The notes beneath the pieces were generated by a model. The model saw nothing but the letters and a program-made list of their open reading frames with translations, did no database searches and was not told where the DNA came from. Source: Atopobium sp. oral taxon 416 (lineage in GTDB: Bacteria > Actinomycetota > Coriobacteriia > Coriobacteriales > Atopobiaceae). From it: a stretch of 64,000 nt of DNA. The translations under genes were made by a program, and so were the position numbers. Where the stretch lies: positions 310,001-374,000 of the forward strand of contig NZ_CP072380.1 of NCBI RefSeq assembly GCF_018128285.1. The letters run 5' to 3'. Below, piece after piece: positions 1-9,184 of the stretch. Numbering within the stretch: the stretch's first letter is position 1; every line of letters begins with the position of its first letter.

Positions 1-228
1 ACCACTTTTTTCGACACAACCCATTCTAACATCGGGGCATGGACGGCGCAGGAGTGCTTCTGAAAGCCTGCCATCGGCGTCTTGCGAGGCAGGCTGCACG
101 AGACTTGTCCCTGCCGGATACTCAAGACTAAGGATGTAAAGGTCGTGCCCATAGCGCCCTCAAGGATGTCCACCTTCTGCCTACTCCCGCACGAGGGAAA
201 ACGACAGGAACGACTCCATGAGGCTCAC

Positions 229-890
229 AAGACATGGCAGATGCAGACAAGCTTTACAGGGTGTGGGTGCCCACACAGGAGATAGCAGAGCTAAAGGGAC
301 GCGGTGTGTGCCCTTAAGGACCTCAAGGAACAGCAGAAGAAGGCACATCAGCGCGTGCTCGCCCTGCTTGCCGCCACGGGATCGTCTGGGTGGAGAGGAC
401 GCCCGCAGACAGGCAAAAAGAGGCTTTGGGGAGTCGACTTCTGGGCATGGCTGCGTGCCTGCGCCCTTGTCAATCCAGGCTCGCAAGCGACGCTTCTTGC
501 CGACATTCGGGCTGCGAAGTCCGCAGACGAGCAGTACGGCGCGATGATGGAGAGGGTGCATCCCCTTGCATCCTCATGCACGCTCGCCCCTGCCCTTAAG
601 GTGCTCTTATGCCTTTCGGGCGTCGGCTTCAGGTGCGCCTTTACCTTCTGCGCAAAGATGTGTGACTTCTCCAGGTTCTGTTCGGGGAGGAGGGTCACAT
701 CCTGGCTGGGGCTCGCTCCCGTCGCAGTCGTCAAGCGCCGCCTCCCACAGGATGGCAGGCATATCGAAATGCGGCCCCAGGCTGCTGAGGGCGCTCCTTA
801 TGGGATGTGCCTGGGCGTGCGCAAGGGCGAGACCTACTTTTTCGAAGAGCTGCCCTACGTCGGTGGATCTACACATCAGGGAACGTGCAC
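229..890 (+). pseudogene. Degenerate IS110-family transposase
   Basis: The plus strand reads through several frames as the central and C-terminal parts of an IS110 (DEDD plus Transposase_20) enzyme. A helical stretch beginning near VWVPTQEIAELKG at about 243-290 resembles the linker of IS110 transposases. Around 595-720 a segment with LSGVGF, FSRF and SWLGLAPV corresponds to the C-terminal domain, whose usual form is IPGIG...RF...AYAGLAP. The N-terminal RuvC-like domain and the end are not recognisable. It is certainly broken. The 365-residue open frame at 304-1401 runs across this relic and unrelated sequence and is not a gene in its own right. Confidence 0.55.
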
Positions 891-1265
891 GGCTGCTCTC
901 GGAGGAGGCAGTTGCTCGAGAGGGACGTCTTACCCTGCAAGGCTAATGCCGCCACGGCAGCCGAGCTGGGAAGGTTCATGCTCTTCATCGGCCAGCAGGT
1001 ACAGGAGCGGGCCTCAACCCAGGCTGCATAGCGCCACGCCGCCATCCATCCGCTCCCTTCGTTGCCTTATACTGCCAATCTCCACGAAAGCCCTGAATGC
1101 CGCTGTGTGCGTGAGACTCAAGGCGGCAGGGACGCCCGCATGTCTCATATACAGGATGCGTCCGCAGCGGAATTCGTCGAATATCCTTCATCCCTGCAGT
1201 TCAGGAAGCCTTGTAGGCGCCTGTTTCGCGACTGCATTGCCACTTGACAGGGGTTTAAGACGTAT

Positions 1266-1400
1266 GAGAATCGCGGAATTACAGGTTCGTGGAAAGGACG
1301 AAAGACCAATGGAAAGCATAGCAGAGCAGCTCATAAACGCTGTGATGGACGTGGAGGCGAAGGAGATGTGCTCCGCCTGCGGCAACAGCAGGAACGCATA
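1266..1400 (+). pseudogene. IS256-family transposase N-terminal fragment
   Basis: A short plus-strand stretch reads ESIAEQLINAVMDVEAKEMC. This matches the N-terminal part of IS256/Mutator transposases, which usually have a conserved ELF..L...VNAVMDAE..EMCG segment. A similar segment occurs in the larger IS256 relic at 47106-48353. Nothing downstream continues the protein, so only about 45 residues survive. It lies between the IS110 relic and the IS30 relic. Confidence 0.5.
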
Positions 1401-1548
1401 GCGCCCGAGGACTCTCAGCGCCTGCGTGAGAACGATGAGCCTTAGGATCCCGGGATTGAGGAAGGAACGCTATTTTCCGGTACTTCCTGATGCACTCAAT
1501 TGCTGATTGAAAAGACTGTTATTGCTAGCTGTGCGAATAATCATTGGG

Positions 1549-2646
1549 GCGACAGATTGTCAAGCTGAGTGCACCATCTCCCTAAAGACCTCGTTGGCTG
1601 TCCTATATCCAAGGACCTTCCTCGCTCTGTCGCAGATCAGCTCCACTGTATGCTGCACCTCCTCGTCTGTGACCTTGTCGAAGTCGCTGCCCTTAGGGGA
1701 AGAACTCTAGCAGGAGCCCGTTGGTGTTCTTAACTGTTAGCTTCTGCCATAGATGGTGGGGGTCGCAGAAGTAGAACTGCACGCCTCCCAAGGCCTCTGT
1801 GAGCCCTGTATGCCCTGCGAACTGCTTGCCCCTATCCGGAAGTGAGCGTCTTGAGGGGACGTCCCTGCAAAAGCCCGAAGGCGGCCTTAGAGACACTCCC
1901 GCTGTCGTGGTGGCATCTTCTCGCGGCAAGCAGCCTCACTGCCCTGTCGGCAAGCACGAGCAGGCACACGGGTCCTGCTGCCACGAGCGTGTCGTCTGCC
2001 CACTCTCCGAGACGAGACCTTGCATCGGCCTCTTGGACCTCTCATCCACGGTGTGTAAGATCTCGATCTTGCCCCTCGTCGTAGGCCTCTTGCTGCGCAG
2101 GTGGCGCCGCACCTGGCCTTGCGGGCCGGATCCCGGCAGGTCGAGCGTGGCGGCCTGGACCTGCCGGTAAGAATAGTCGGCAGGCTCAACGGTGCACCTG
2201 CCGCCACCCTCGAGCCTGAGATGTCGTCTATCTGCTCCAGGGACCAGTGTCTGTCCATGATGAGCAAGCGCACCTTCTGCGTAAGCGCAGGGTCTGAGCG
2301 CTTCCTTTTCGGCCTTTATCTGCCGTGGGCGGGCTTGCCCTCCTTTGGGGCAGTACATGCCCTAAAGCGTCCGTGGCGTGCGTTTCTCTTGAGCTTGTGG
2401 CAGACGCTGGAGCTGTCCCTGCCGATCTTTCCCGCGATATAGGCGATTGGCCTTCCCTTGTGCCACACAGTACGGCTATGCAGTTCCTCTCCTGAGGGCT
2501 AAGATGTTTGTAGTGGCACATTCCTTTTAGCTTTCGACGTTGACTTGGACAACCAACATCGTAGCCTTCCGGAGTGTGCCACGCTTGCATTCAGCGGGCT
2601 ATCCTGTTGCACTCAGAATGCTAATCCGCCGTCCGAAATATTGACA
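1549..2646 (-). mobile_element. IS30-family element, copy 1, frameshifted
   Basis: The minus strand encodes an IS30 transposase of about 320 codons (2521 down to 1560) spread over three frames. The N-terminal part begins MCHYKHLSPQERNCIA, the centre has LIMDRHWSLEQI, and the C-terminal part has the family hallmark PHHLWQ...NTNGLL.EFFPKG ending in a TANEVF-like segment. The ends are imperfect inverted repeats: the left end holds CAGATTGTCAAGCTGAGTGC and the right end GCACTCAGAATGCTAATCCG. Copy 2 lies at 28732-29851 and a C-terminal scrap at 46866-46982. Several frameshifts make it inactive. Confidence 0.8.
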
Positions 2647-2782
2647 CAGGTCAAGCGTTTTTTTCCGGAGACTGCACTGATGATGACGGAATCGAGCTGG
2701 GCACCGAGGGACTCGATGACATTGATCAGAAGGTTGTGCGTCATGGACCTGTCCATCGTGCGGTGAGAGTCGTTCACCCATT
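2633..2782 (-). pseudogene. Possible bifunctional nuclease (DUF151) fragment
   Basis: Immediately outside the IS30 copy the minus strand reads RSMTHNLLINVIESLGAQL followed by DSVIISAVSG. This resembles the conserved core of the DUF151 bifunctional nuclease family, usually R-P-x-T-H-D/N-L-L...LG..V..V.I. About 45 residues remain. The match is by eye and no upstream part is visible, so this is a remnant if the reading is right. The IS30 end abuts the end of the similarity, which suggests insertion followed by decay. Confidence 0.4.
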
Positions 2783-3070
2783 ACAGTGAGAGACAGTCCC
2801 TAGGAGCCTCTCCAAGCTTTGGGGTTTTCGACAATGCATTGCCTGCGGATTCCCTAACCTTGTATATAGCCCCTGAAGGGGCTGCTGGCCGACCTCCCCC
2901 GGACAGCCGTGTGCCCCTGTCTCTTACGAAGGCCCGAGGGGATGTTGCTGCCAAGGGATGGTGGTCTGTCTGAGAACGGCTGATAGGGATGTGCCACACG
3001 ATAAGCAGGGTAGTGTGGATGTCGTCCCTCAGACACGCTGGCCTGCCGGCAAAAGAGGAGATGACCACCA

Positions 3071-4257
3071 TGGAGTGCAAGCAGAAAGACTAGTTCGGGC
3101 CGCAGCGCTTCTATCTCGGGATAGATGTCGGGAGGCCATTCCTCCGGGCAGTGAACCTGAAACTGGGTGGCACCATCGCGATCAGCCGCAGGCAGGACAG
3201 GTGCCAGGAGAACATCGAGGCGCTGCTCGACGAGGCAGGATCGGGCGCCCTGGTCAATTGTGGACCAGAAGAACAACATCGGCTTGCTTATCGTGTACAG
3301 GTGGTGCGCGAAAAGGATTGATGTTAGATACCTTCCCGGGGAAGGCGATGAAGTACGCCCGGGAGATGTTTCCCGGAACGGTCAAGAACGACCGAACAGA
3401 TACCGATCTCATCGCGCAGGCAGGGATCGGCAGCAGGACGGCCATCAGGCCGATCGCCGAGACCGACGACCTCAGCACCTGCGTCTCGCTGCTGTCCTTG
3501 CAGCTCTCATATGCCACGAGGCGCTCCGGCCTGCAACAGGCTCCATGCGGTGCTTCTTAAGTCCGAGCCGCAGCGGACCTCTCGAGCGCATGGCAGCTCG
3601 TGGCCATGGCCGACGGAGGGGCAACAGGGCTTGCCGCTGCAGGCAGGAGGTACTACTGCACGCTGTGCGCGAGACAGGGCGTGCCTGTACAGGCAAGGGA
3701 TGCCTTCTGGAAGCTGTCCCACGCTCTTCCCCTCCTCGCCCTTCCATCCCGATGCAAAGGACATGCTGGCAAGCAGCCTTGCCAGGGAGATCCTTGCGGC
3801 CAGCTCCGAGAGGGCAAAGCTCTTCTCCAAGCTGGGCCGCCTGCTCCAGGACGATAAGACCTACCGCTGCCTGCTCACCATCCCGGGCATAGGGCCTCAG
3901 AGCACCTCGATGTTCGCCACCTCGCTCTTCCTAAGAGACAGCAAGCTCGCCGCATACTGCGGCTTCGTGCCTGCGGACCACGACTGCAGATCCTCCATAA
4001 AGTCGCAGAAGGACGCCCATAAAGGCAACAAGGCGCTGAAGATCCTCCTCATATTCAGCTGCAACTCCCTCGTGGGGACGAAGAGGTGCTTCGGAAGGTA
4101 CTACGATGCCTGCGTGGCGCGGGGCATGAGGCACAACAAGGCGCTCAAGGCAGTGGTCCGCAAGAGGCTCCGTGTCATCTATGCGGTGATGCGCGATGGG
4201 GTGCCGTATGTGGAGCCGCCGGCTGAAGATGTAGAAAAGTCACCTGCTACGGCTTGA
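3071..4257 (+). pseudogene. IS110-family transposase, frameshifted
   Basis: An almost full-length IS110 transposase on the plus strand, broken into at least three frames. The N-terminal part at 3100-3550 has YLGIDVGRPFLRAVNL and KYAREMFPGTVKNDRTDTDL, the RuvC-like DEDD portion. The C-terminal part at 3730-4257 keeps the Transposase_20 core with LLTIPGIGPQSTSMFATSLF, AAYCGFVP, KGNKALK and a basic tail with HNKALKAVVRKRLRVIY. A stop soon after the start codon and frameshifts near 3340 and 3550-3730 inactivate it. It differs from the two other IS110 copies here (6410-8105 and near 48739). Confidence 0.75.
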
Positions 4258-5006
4258 CAGGACTATAGGGACACTCCCCCTGCCTGTTGTCATGGCCTCC
4301 ACAGGGTCGATCTTGTTCGGCAGCTGCGCGTCGTGTGGAACCTCTTCGAGACACGGGGCTTCAGCGCCAGGAGGGAAGCCACGGGACCTCCGCCTACCAC
4401 AATCGTCTGTATGTCCATCTGTATCAATGCCATGCTATCAGCCTCGTTCATATGCTTCTTTGCGGAGATATGGTACCTGTCTTCAAGCCTTTGCCGAGAT
4501 GCTGTGGGAATGCATGGTGTGCCAATGCCCGTGTGGTTTCCACGGTGGCAGACCTTTCCTGCTGCTCGTAAGAGACTCGTCGATATACATCCAGCCTGTC
4601 TGGCACGAGACAGAAGAGCCGTTTCAGAGTGGCTGCAGGACTGTCTCCATCGCCTTGAAGCGAGTCCGTCAACAGTGCGTCAACAGTGGGATTTAGGATT
4701 TTCATGCAACCCGCGTTGCTTCTGGACCCAACGAGAATACTCTTTCGAAGCGCCCGTAGAACTCTGTGCGTGTCTGTCGGCAGTTGCAGGCACCCCTTGA
4801 TACCAGAGACTTTCCATTCATACCTGAGTTTCATAGGACTCTCGAGGAGTTCTGCCGGCATGCAACAAAAGAGCGCGGCAGCTGCTCCCAAAGTAGGAAC
4901 GCTTGCCGCGCTTCTTGCTATAAATAGAGTGTCAAGGGAAAGTGAATCTGTCCAGCCTATCTGCCCTTATCCCCTGATGTTACTGATTGCTTGTATTGTC
5001 TGTGGC
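4258..5006. other. Region without a recognisable gene
   Basis: The longest frame is on the minus strand (4448-4891, with a segment TVETTRALAHHAFPQHLGKG). It has no domain that I recognise, lacks a convincing ribosome-binding site, and is bordered by transposase relics. It may be the remains of another mobile element. No RNA gene or repeat array was seen. Confidence 0.4.
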
Positions 5007-5690
5007 TTACGAATCTGCGTTGCGGTAGGTGAAGTTGATTGTGTAGTAATCCTTGCCGAAAGCTGCATTGTAGAGGTTCGTAATTTCCTTCTCTGCATTG
5101 GTTTTTGCGTCGTCCAGGAGTCCCCCTGCGGTAGCTTCCTGCTCACTTCTCTCGATGCATTTCTTTTGGAAAGCATCAGACTCTCCGATGCTTATCGGAT
5201 TAAGAAGGTTGTTGTTCTCTTCCAGTACGCCTGACAGATCCATATTGGGGGTATTCGAGACTATCGACGGCTGGTCGAGGGTGACATTGAGTACGTTTGA
5301 ATTCTCGGAATCCTGTTCAATGGAGGCGGTCTTCAGGTTAACGCCGGCTTTGAGTGTCCCAGAGTAGCGGTACCAGAAGCTGTTCTCGGTGAAGGGGACA
5401 TCGAACTTGTTGAAGAGGTCACGATTCGAATCGGTGACCTTGTCGACGTATGTATAGTCCTGCGACGCGCTGACGAGTTCGCCCTGGTCTTGGACACGTG
5501 AGAAGACAACGGTCGGCGAGAGCGTCTCGACCTGTGCAGTCGTCCCCTCTTTGGAGGACACGGCGAAAATGTAGTAAATGACTGCGCCACATGCCACTGC
5601 TCCTAATACCAGGCCGATGAGGAACATGAAAATACCGTGCTTGATGTTCTTGGCCTTGGTAGTCTTGGCCGGTTCTTCTTGCGTTGCCAT
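5007..5690 (-). CDS. DUF4230-family membrane-anchored protein
   Basis: A 227-residue protein with a short charged cytoplasmic N-terminus, one transmembrane helix at about residues 19-43 (rich in G, V, A and I) and an extracytoplasmic domain that fits the DUF4230 family, including the segments YTYVDKVTD, SFWYRYSGTLKAGV and DFTYRNAD-like ending INFTYRNADS. The function of the family is unknown. I chose the ATG at 5690 rather than the longer frame from 5735 because AAGGAG lies 7 nt before it. The gene stands alone, with IS relics on both sides, but is intact and appears functional. No clear terminator follows. Confidence 0.85.
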   Translation of the reverse strand: MATQEEPAKTTKAKNIKHGIFMFLIGLVLGAVACGAVIYYIFAVSSKEGTTAQVETLSPTVVFSRVQDQGELVSASQDYTYVDKVTDSNRDLFNKFDVPFTENSFWYRYSGTLKAGVNLKTASIEQDSENSNVLNVTLDQPSIVSNTPNMDLSGVLEENNNLLNPISIGESDAFQKKCIERSEQEATAGGLLDDAKTNAEKEITNLYNAAFGKDYYTINFTYRNADS

Positions 5691-5814
5691 GGTGGGTCTC
5701 CTTATCCGTAAAGTTTCCTTCTCACTATATGGCATGTTATTTTCGCGAGGATGTGACCATACGTGACATAAGTGACGATTTTATCTCAGAATTGCAGCGA
5801 TTCTTGTATGGAAT

Positions 5815-6039
5815 TTGGAGGTGCCGGCAAAAAAATCTGTACATCTGACTCAAAGATTGGAATGTCAGATATATCAAGAAGATCAAAAGAAATGCTTCAT
5901 TGAAGAATATGAGTGTAACGGTCACTTCATTGGCAAAGCAATGCAGACGCTAGGGTATCCACGTGATAGGAAAACAGCGCACAAGTTCTTACAAGGACAC
6001 AATGTGGATTATGTTCTCTGTTGCAAGAAGGCGGCGTGA
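5815..6039 (+). pseudogene. IS3-family OrfA-like remnant
   Basis: A 74-codon frame with FIGKAMQTLGYPRDRKTAHKFL. This resembles the helix-turn-helix of IS3/IS150-type OrfA proteins, where the recognition helix normally reads ALGYPSR..L..W. There is no downstream OrfB at this position and the frame has no good start context. It ends just before the left inverted repeat of the IS5 relic. The similarity is moderate and could be coincidental. Confidence 0.35.
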
Positions 6040-6050
6040 GCATCTCTCTT

Positions 6051-6409
6051 AGGGAAACGATGATTAATTCGCCTCGATGAGGCCAGTGGAGCTGTACACT
6101 GTATGACATCGGCTCAAAATGTCTTGAACCACGCAGTGCCCATACCCACATAAATGCCTATCTGTCTTTCTGGATATGGTATAGCTACATCCACACATTC
6201 CAGCATATCTAAAAGGCAGATATGGACAGATAGATGAGCTTTGGGTACTTTAAATTCCAGGGTCTGAGGAGAAAGACTGGGCGGGAGGCACGCCTGGAGC
6301 GGGTGGATGCGATCGTTGTGTGGGATAGCTGGATTGCACTGGTAGATACCAGCTACCACTGACAGGCGCGTGGCAGGCATGTGCGCGCTGCAAAGACAAA
6401 GCTTTAGAT
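6051..6409 (+). mobile_element. IS5-family element copy A, left part
   Basis: Begins with the terminal repeat GGGAAACGATGATTAAT preceded by TTAG. It continues with the same sequence as the left part of the IS5 relic at 18152 (shared GCTCAAAATGTCT, GTGGGATAGCTGGATTGCA and others). It encodes the N-terminal region of an IS5-type transposase in broken frames. The element is interrupted after AAGCTTTAGAT (6409) by the IS110/IS1111-like element and resumes at about 8106. Confidence 0.8.
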
Positions 6410-6512
6410 AATATGAAGTGACCTCACATTAGTAGCAACGTGGATTTGCCGCTATACGATAGGTGTTTAACATAAAGTAAGCTGGTTTACCACATACAAA
6501 AGGAGATCACTA

Positions 6513-7660
6513 ATGAATAGAGTACTCAAAATCGCAATGGATGTCCATAGTTCGAATTACACTTTGTGTGCAATGGAGCCTGTGGTTGGGGCAGAGGACA
6601 GGGTCTTCGCCAACATCCAGGTACCCCTGATTATAAAAACGTTCTCCAATTTATTGAGAACCTTAAAAAGAAACTTGGCCTTACCGATACTTATTCTGTT
6701 GAATGCGGCTACGAAGCCGGATGTCTTGGATACTCCTTATACCATCAGCTAACGAACGCCGGTGTAAAATGCGTCATTCTTGCGCCGAGCACAATGCTAG
6801 CCCCTCAGGGCAAGCGGGTGAAGACGGATGCACGTGATGCCAACATGATCGCTCAGTGTCTTTGCCTCAGTGTCTTTGCTATGGCGGGTATCATGCGGTT
6901 CATGTTCCCACCGATAAGGATGACTCTGTAAAAGAATATCTCCGTATGAGGGATGACCACAAACTGGCACTCAAGAAGATCAAACAGCAGATCAATGCTT
7001 TCTGCCTGCGTCATGGCTTTTTCTATGATGGCAACAAATGGACAATCAAGCACTGGAGCTAGCTGAAGACACTTGGAGGTGGATGATCTGCTGCGTAAGA
7101 CCCTCGACGAGTATCTGGCATCCTATAAGGAACACTCATCAAAGATCGAACGCTTCGACAAACGGATCGAGGAACTTGCTGGCGATGATGATTACAAGGA
7201 AAGTGTCAAAAAGCTTGGCTGTCTTCTCGGTATAAAGACTCATACGGCACCTTCACTGATTGTAGAAACCGGCGATTTCAGTCGTTTTGCCAAAGGCAAT
7301 ACCTACGCTGCATTCCTCGGGCTTGCGCCGGGAGAATCTTCCAGTGGAACAAAGATCCAACGTAGCGGAATTTCAAAAGCTGGCAACAGTCATCTTCGTA
7401 CGCTTCTCATTGAAGGGGCAAAAGGAATCTGCAAGGGACAGATCGGACATAAATCCAAGGAACTGCGCTGCAGGCAGGACGGGAATACAGCTGATGTCAT
7501 TGCATATGCTGACAGAGCAAACACAAGACTTCAAAGCAAGTATTACCGCATGATCCGCCATGGGAAAAAAAGAAATGTAGCGGTTGCTGCGGCTGCCAGG
7601 GAACTTGCCTGCTTTATATGGGCAATGATGACAGGCACTATCGCTTTCAGAGAAGCCTAA
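6513..7660 (+). pseudogene. IS110/IS1111 transposase, frameshifted
   Basis: About 380 codons. The DEDD RuvC-like domain is recognisable from MNRVLKIAMDVHSSNYTL, through SVECGYEAG and KTDARDANMIA, and the C-terminal Transposase_20 domain from LGCLLGIKTHTA, AAFLGLAPGESSSG and GISKAGNSHLR. The start ATG at 6513 follows AAAGGAGATCACTA. The reading frame is broken near 6617, at a 14-bp tandem duplication (6852-6865 repeated at 6866-6879) and near 7062 where AGCT is doubled. The catalytic D and E residues and the serine-rich SSSG motif survive across frames. The protein is therefore probably inactive in this copy unless the frame is restored. Confidence 0.8.
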
Positions 7661-8105
7661 AAGAAGGCAGCATGAGTAACATCTGGTCCATTTGTCTGTC
7701 AAGGGTGCTACGCACCGCTTACGCGGCAAGTCCTGTGACAGCTATCTGTCCATGATGTCTATGGGCAGCCAAGGCATAAATCCACAGGAATCTGCGGATT
7801 TATGCAGTAATAGACAAAGTAAATACCTGACAGCATCTGGAGGGAGCTGTGATCACTGTAAGGTTTAAGCCATCCGCGTCCATCCTATGTTGGCACTGGA
7901 AACAGAAATCCACGCTTTTAGATCGCAGAGCTCATGGCAAAACCATTAGCCTGTTGGTAGCCAATCCACGTATAACAGAGTGGCCACATGCCGGGAACTG
8001 TTAAATCAGAGCTCTTTCCAGATGCTGTCAGAGAAACACAAATGTGGCTAGCCAGGGGGGGAAATTTCCTGAAATTGCCTCTTGACAACGGTCACTTCAT
8101 AACAG
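7661..8105 (+). ncRNA. Candidate bridge-RNA region of IS1111-like element
   Basis: This 445-bp non-coding right end follows the transposase stop. It shows several short dyads, for example GCATAAATCCACAGG facing CTGCGGATTTATGC near 7773-7806. The assignment is by position only: in IS1111-type IS110 elements the guide (bridge) RNA is encoded downstream of the transposase. The donor- and target-binding loops were not resolved by eye. It also contains CAATCCACGT (about 7961), which is complementary to ACGTGGATT in the left end (about 6435). Confidence 0.4.
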
Positions 8106-9098
8106 GATGTAGCCTGCTTTAGGTCATGTTCGCTCTCTTAAGACGAGGAAACCTAAGGATGCTATCCTGGATTGCCACTCCTGGCAGCGCTTCTGTGCAC
8201 GCAGACCTCATGCAAGCGCAGGTGCCAGATGCAACGACGAGTGCGAAGATGCGCCATAGCCTTAAAGCGAGAGGGACTCGGTAAGGCTTGTGCTTCACGC
8301 CTGAACTTAGAGCTTGAAAAGGCAGGGATCACGGCGCGGGGTGGCTCCATTGTGGATGTGACCTTCACCTGAGCCTTAAAGCTCCACGAAGAACCACGAC
8401 CATGCGCGCGACCCTTAAAGCGCACCAGTCTAAGAAAGAGAGAGCCTGGCGTATCGGATACAAGGCGCATATCGGCGTGGATGCCGCAGGTGGCCTTGTG
8501 CATGGTGTGGAGACGACCGCCTAGAATGTGTCCGACATATCCTGTGGCACACGTACTCGTAAGGGAAGATGATAGGTTCTGCTGCGCAGACTTTAGGCTA
8601 TAGAGGTATAGCGAAGCGCCCTTAAGGACGCATAAAGACCCACACCTCTCATCTATGCGCTAAAGTGTTGCAAGGAAGCCTTCGACTACAGAAGGCCTTG
8701 CCTGTGCACTCTCAGCCGAAAAAGGCATCGAGTCCAGGAAGGCCTCCGTTCGCTCAAAGGTAGAGCATCCCTTCCTTATCGTGAAGCGGCGCTTCGATCC
8801 CCTTAAGGAAGCGCTACTAGGGGATAGAGAAGAGCTCCTGTATGCTCGAGTCTCTCTCGCCCTTGCAAACCTTACCATGTGCATCTTTTGCCGGCAGGCT
8901 GCACCTCCCGGCTCCCGGAGTCGCCTGATCCGTCTTGGGGCCTTATTGCGGTGCATGGGGCAGGACGGATGTAAGGATGGCGGCTCCTGTACGTGCTGGA
9001 TGGGCATCCTTCCCTGCCTTTCCCGCATTCCGGCCTAGAAAAGTCGTGTGGTCGGTCCCCTCTAACACGTTATGGGGCATTAATCATCGTTTCCCTAG
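8106..9098 (+). mobile_element. IS5-family element copy A, right part
   Basis: Continuation of the IS5 relic after the IS110 insertion, ending at the right terminal repeat ATTAATCATCGTTTCC followed by CTAG at 9095-9098. The transposase is in pieces. The core that survives reads [21 protein letters not shown] in one frame (about 8455-8515), the IS5-type KAHIGVDA signature. It is preceded by [13 protein letters not shown]. Stops and frameshifts are frequent, so it is inactive. Copy B at 18152-19503 and partial copy C at 49987-50687 are close relatives. Confidence 0.8.
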
Positions 9099-9113
9099 AG
9101 GCCACAAAGCGAT

Positions 9114-9184
9114 GTTCGAGTCGAAAACTCGATAACTCGACGTTATTGTCGAATATTCGACGATACTTGCATCGAATATTCGGT
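9114..9184. promoter_or_regulatory. Palindromic operator cluster before AlbA_2 gene
   Basis: A 70-bp stretch is built of TCGA-rich dyads. GTCGAATATTCGAC at 9148-9161 is a perfect 14-bp palindrome, ATCGAATATTCGGT at 9171-9184 is a second near-palindrome, and CGAGTCGAAAACTCG at 9117-9131 adds half-sites. The spacing and repetition suggest a binding site for a dimeric regulator, possibly the downstream protein itself, which carries a C-terminal winged helix. The binding is inferred. Confidence 0.55.

Larger units (their letters stand above)
6410..8105 (+). mobile_element. IS1111-like IS110-family element inserted in IS5
   Basis: The limits come from comparison with the uninterrupted IS5 copy at 18152-19503. 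The element carries an 11-bp perfect inverted repeat close to its ends, ATGAAGTGACC at 6413-6423 and GGTCACTTCAT at 8090-8100. Subterminal repeats like these are typical of the IS1111 subgroup. A transposase occupies 6513-7660, leaving about 100 bp of left end and about 445 bp of non-coding right end. In IS1111-type elements the long non-coding end encodes the bridge RNA that guides target choice. It is inserted in a GAT-containing site of the IS5 transposase gene. Confidence 0.75.

Noticed and set aside
304-1401. A 365-codon open frame taken as a gene
   Set aside because: It crosses an IS110 remnant (central part), unrelated sequence and an IS256 fragment, with low-complexity composition. 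Recognisable motifs are limited to transposase pieces.
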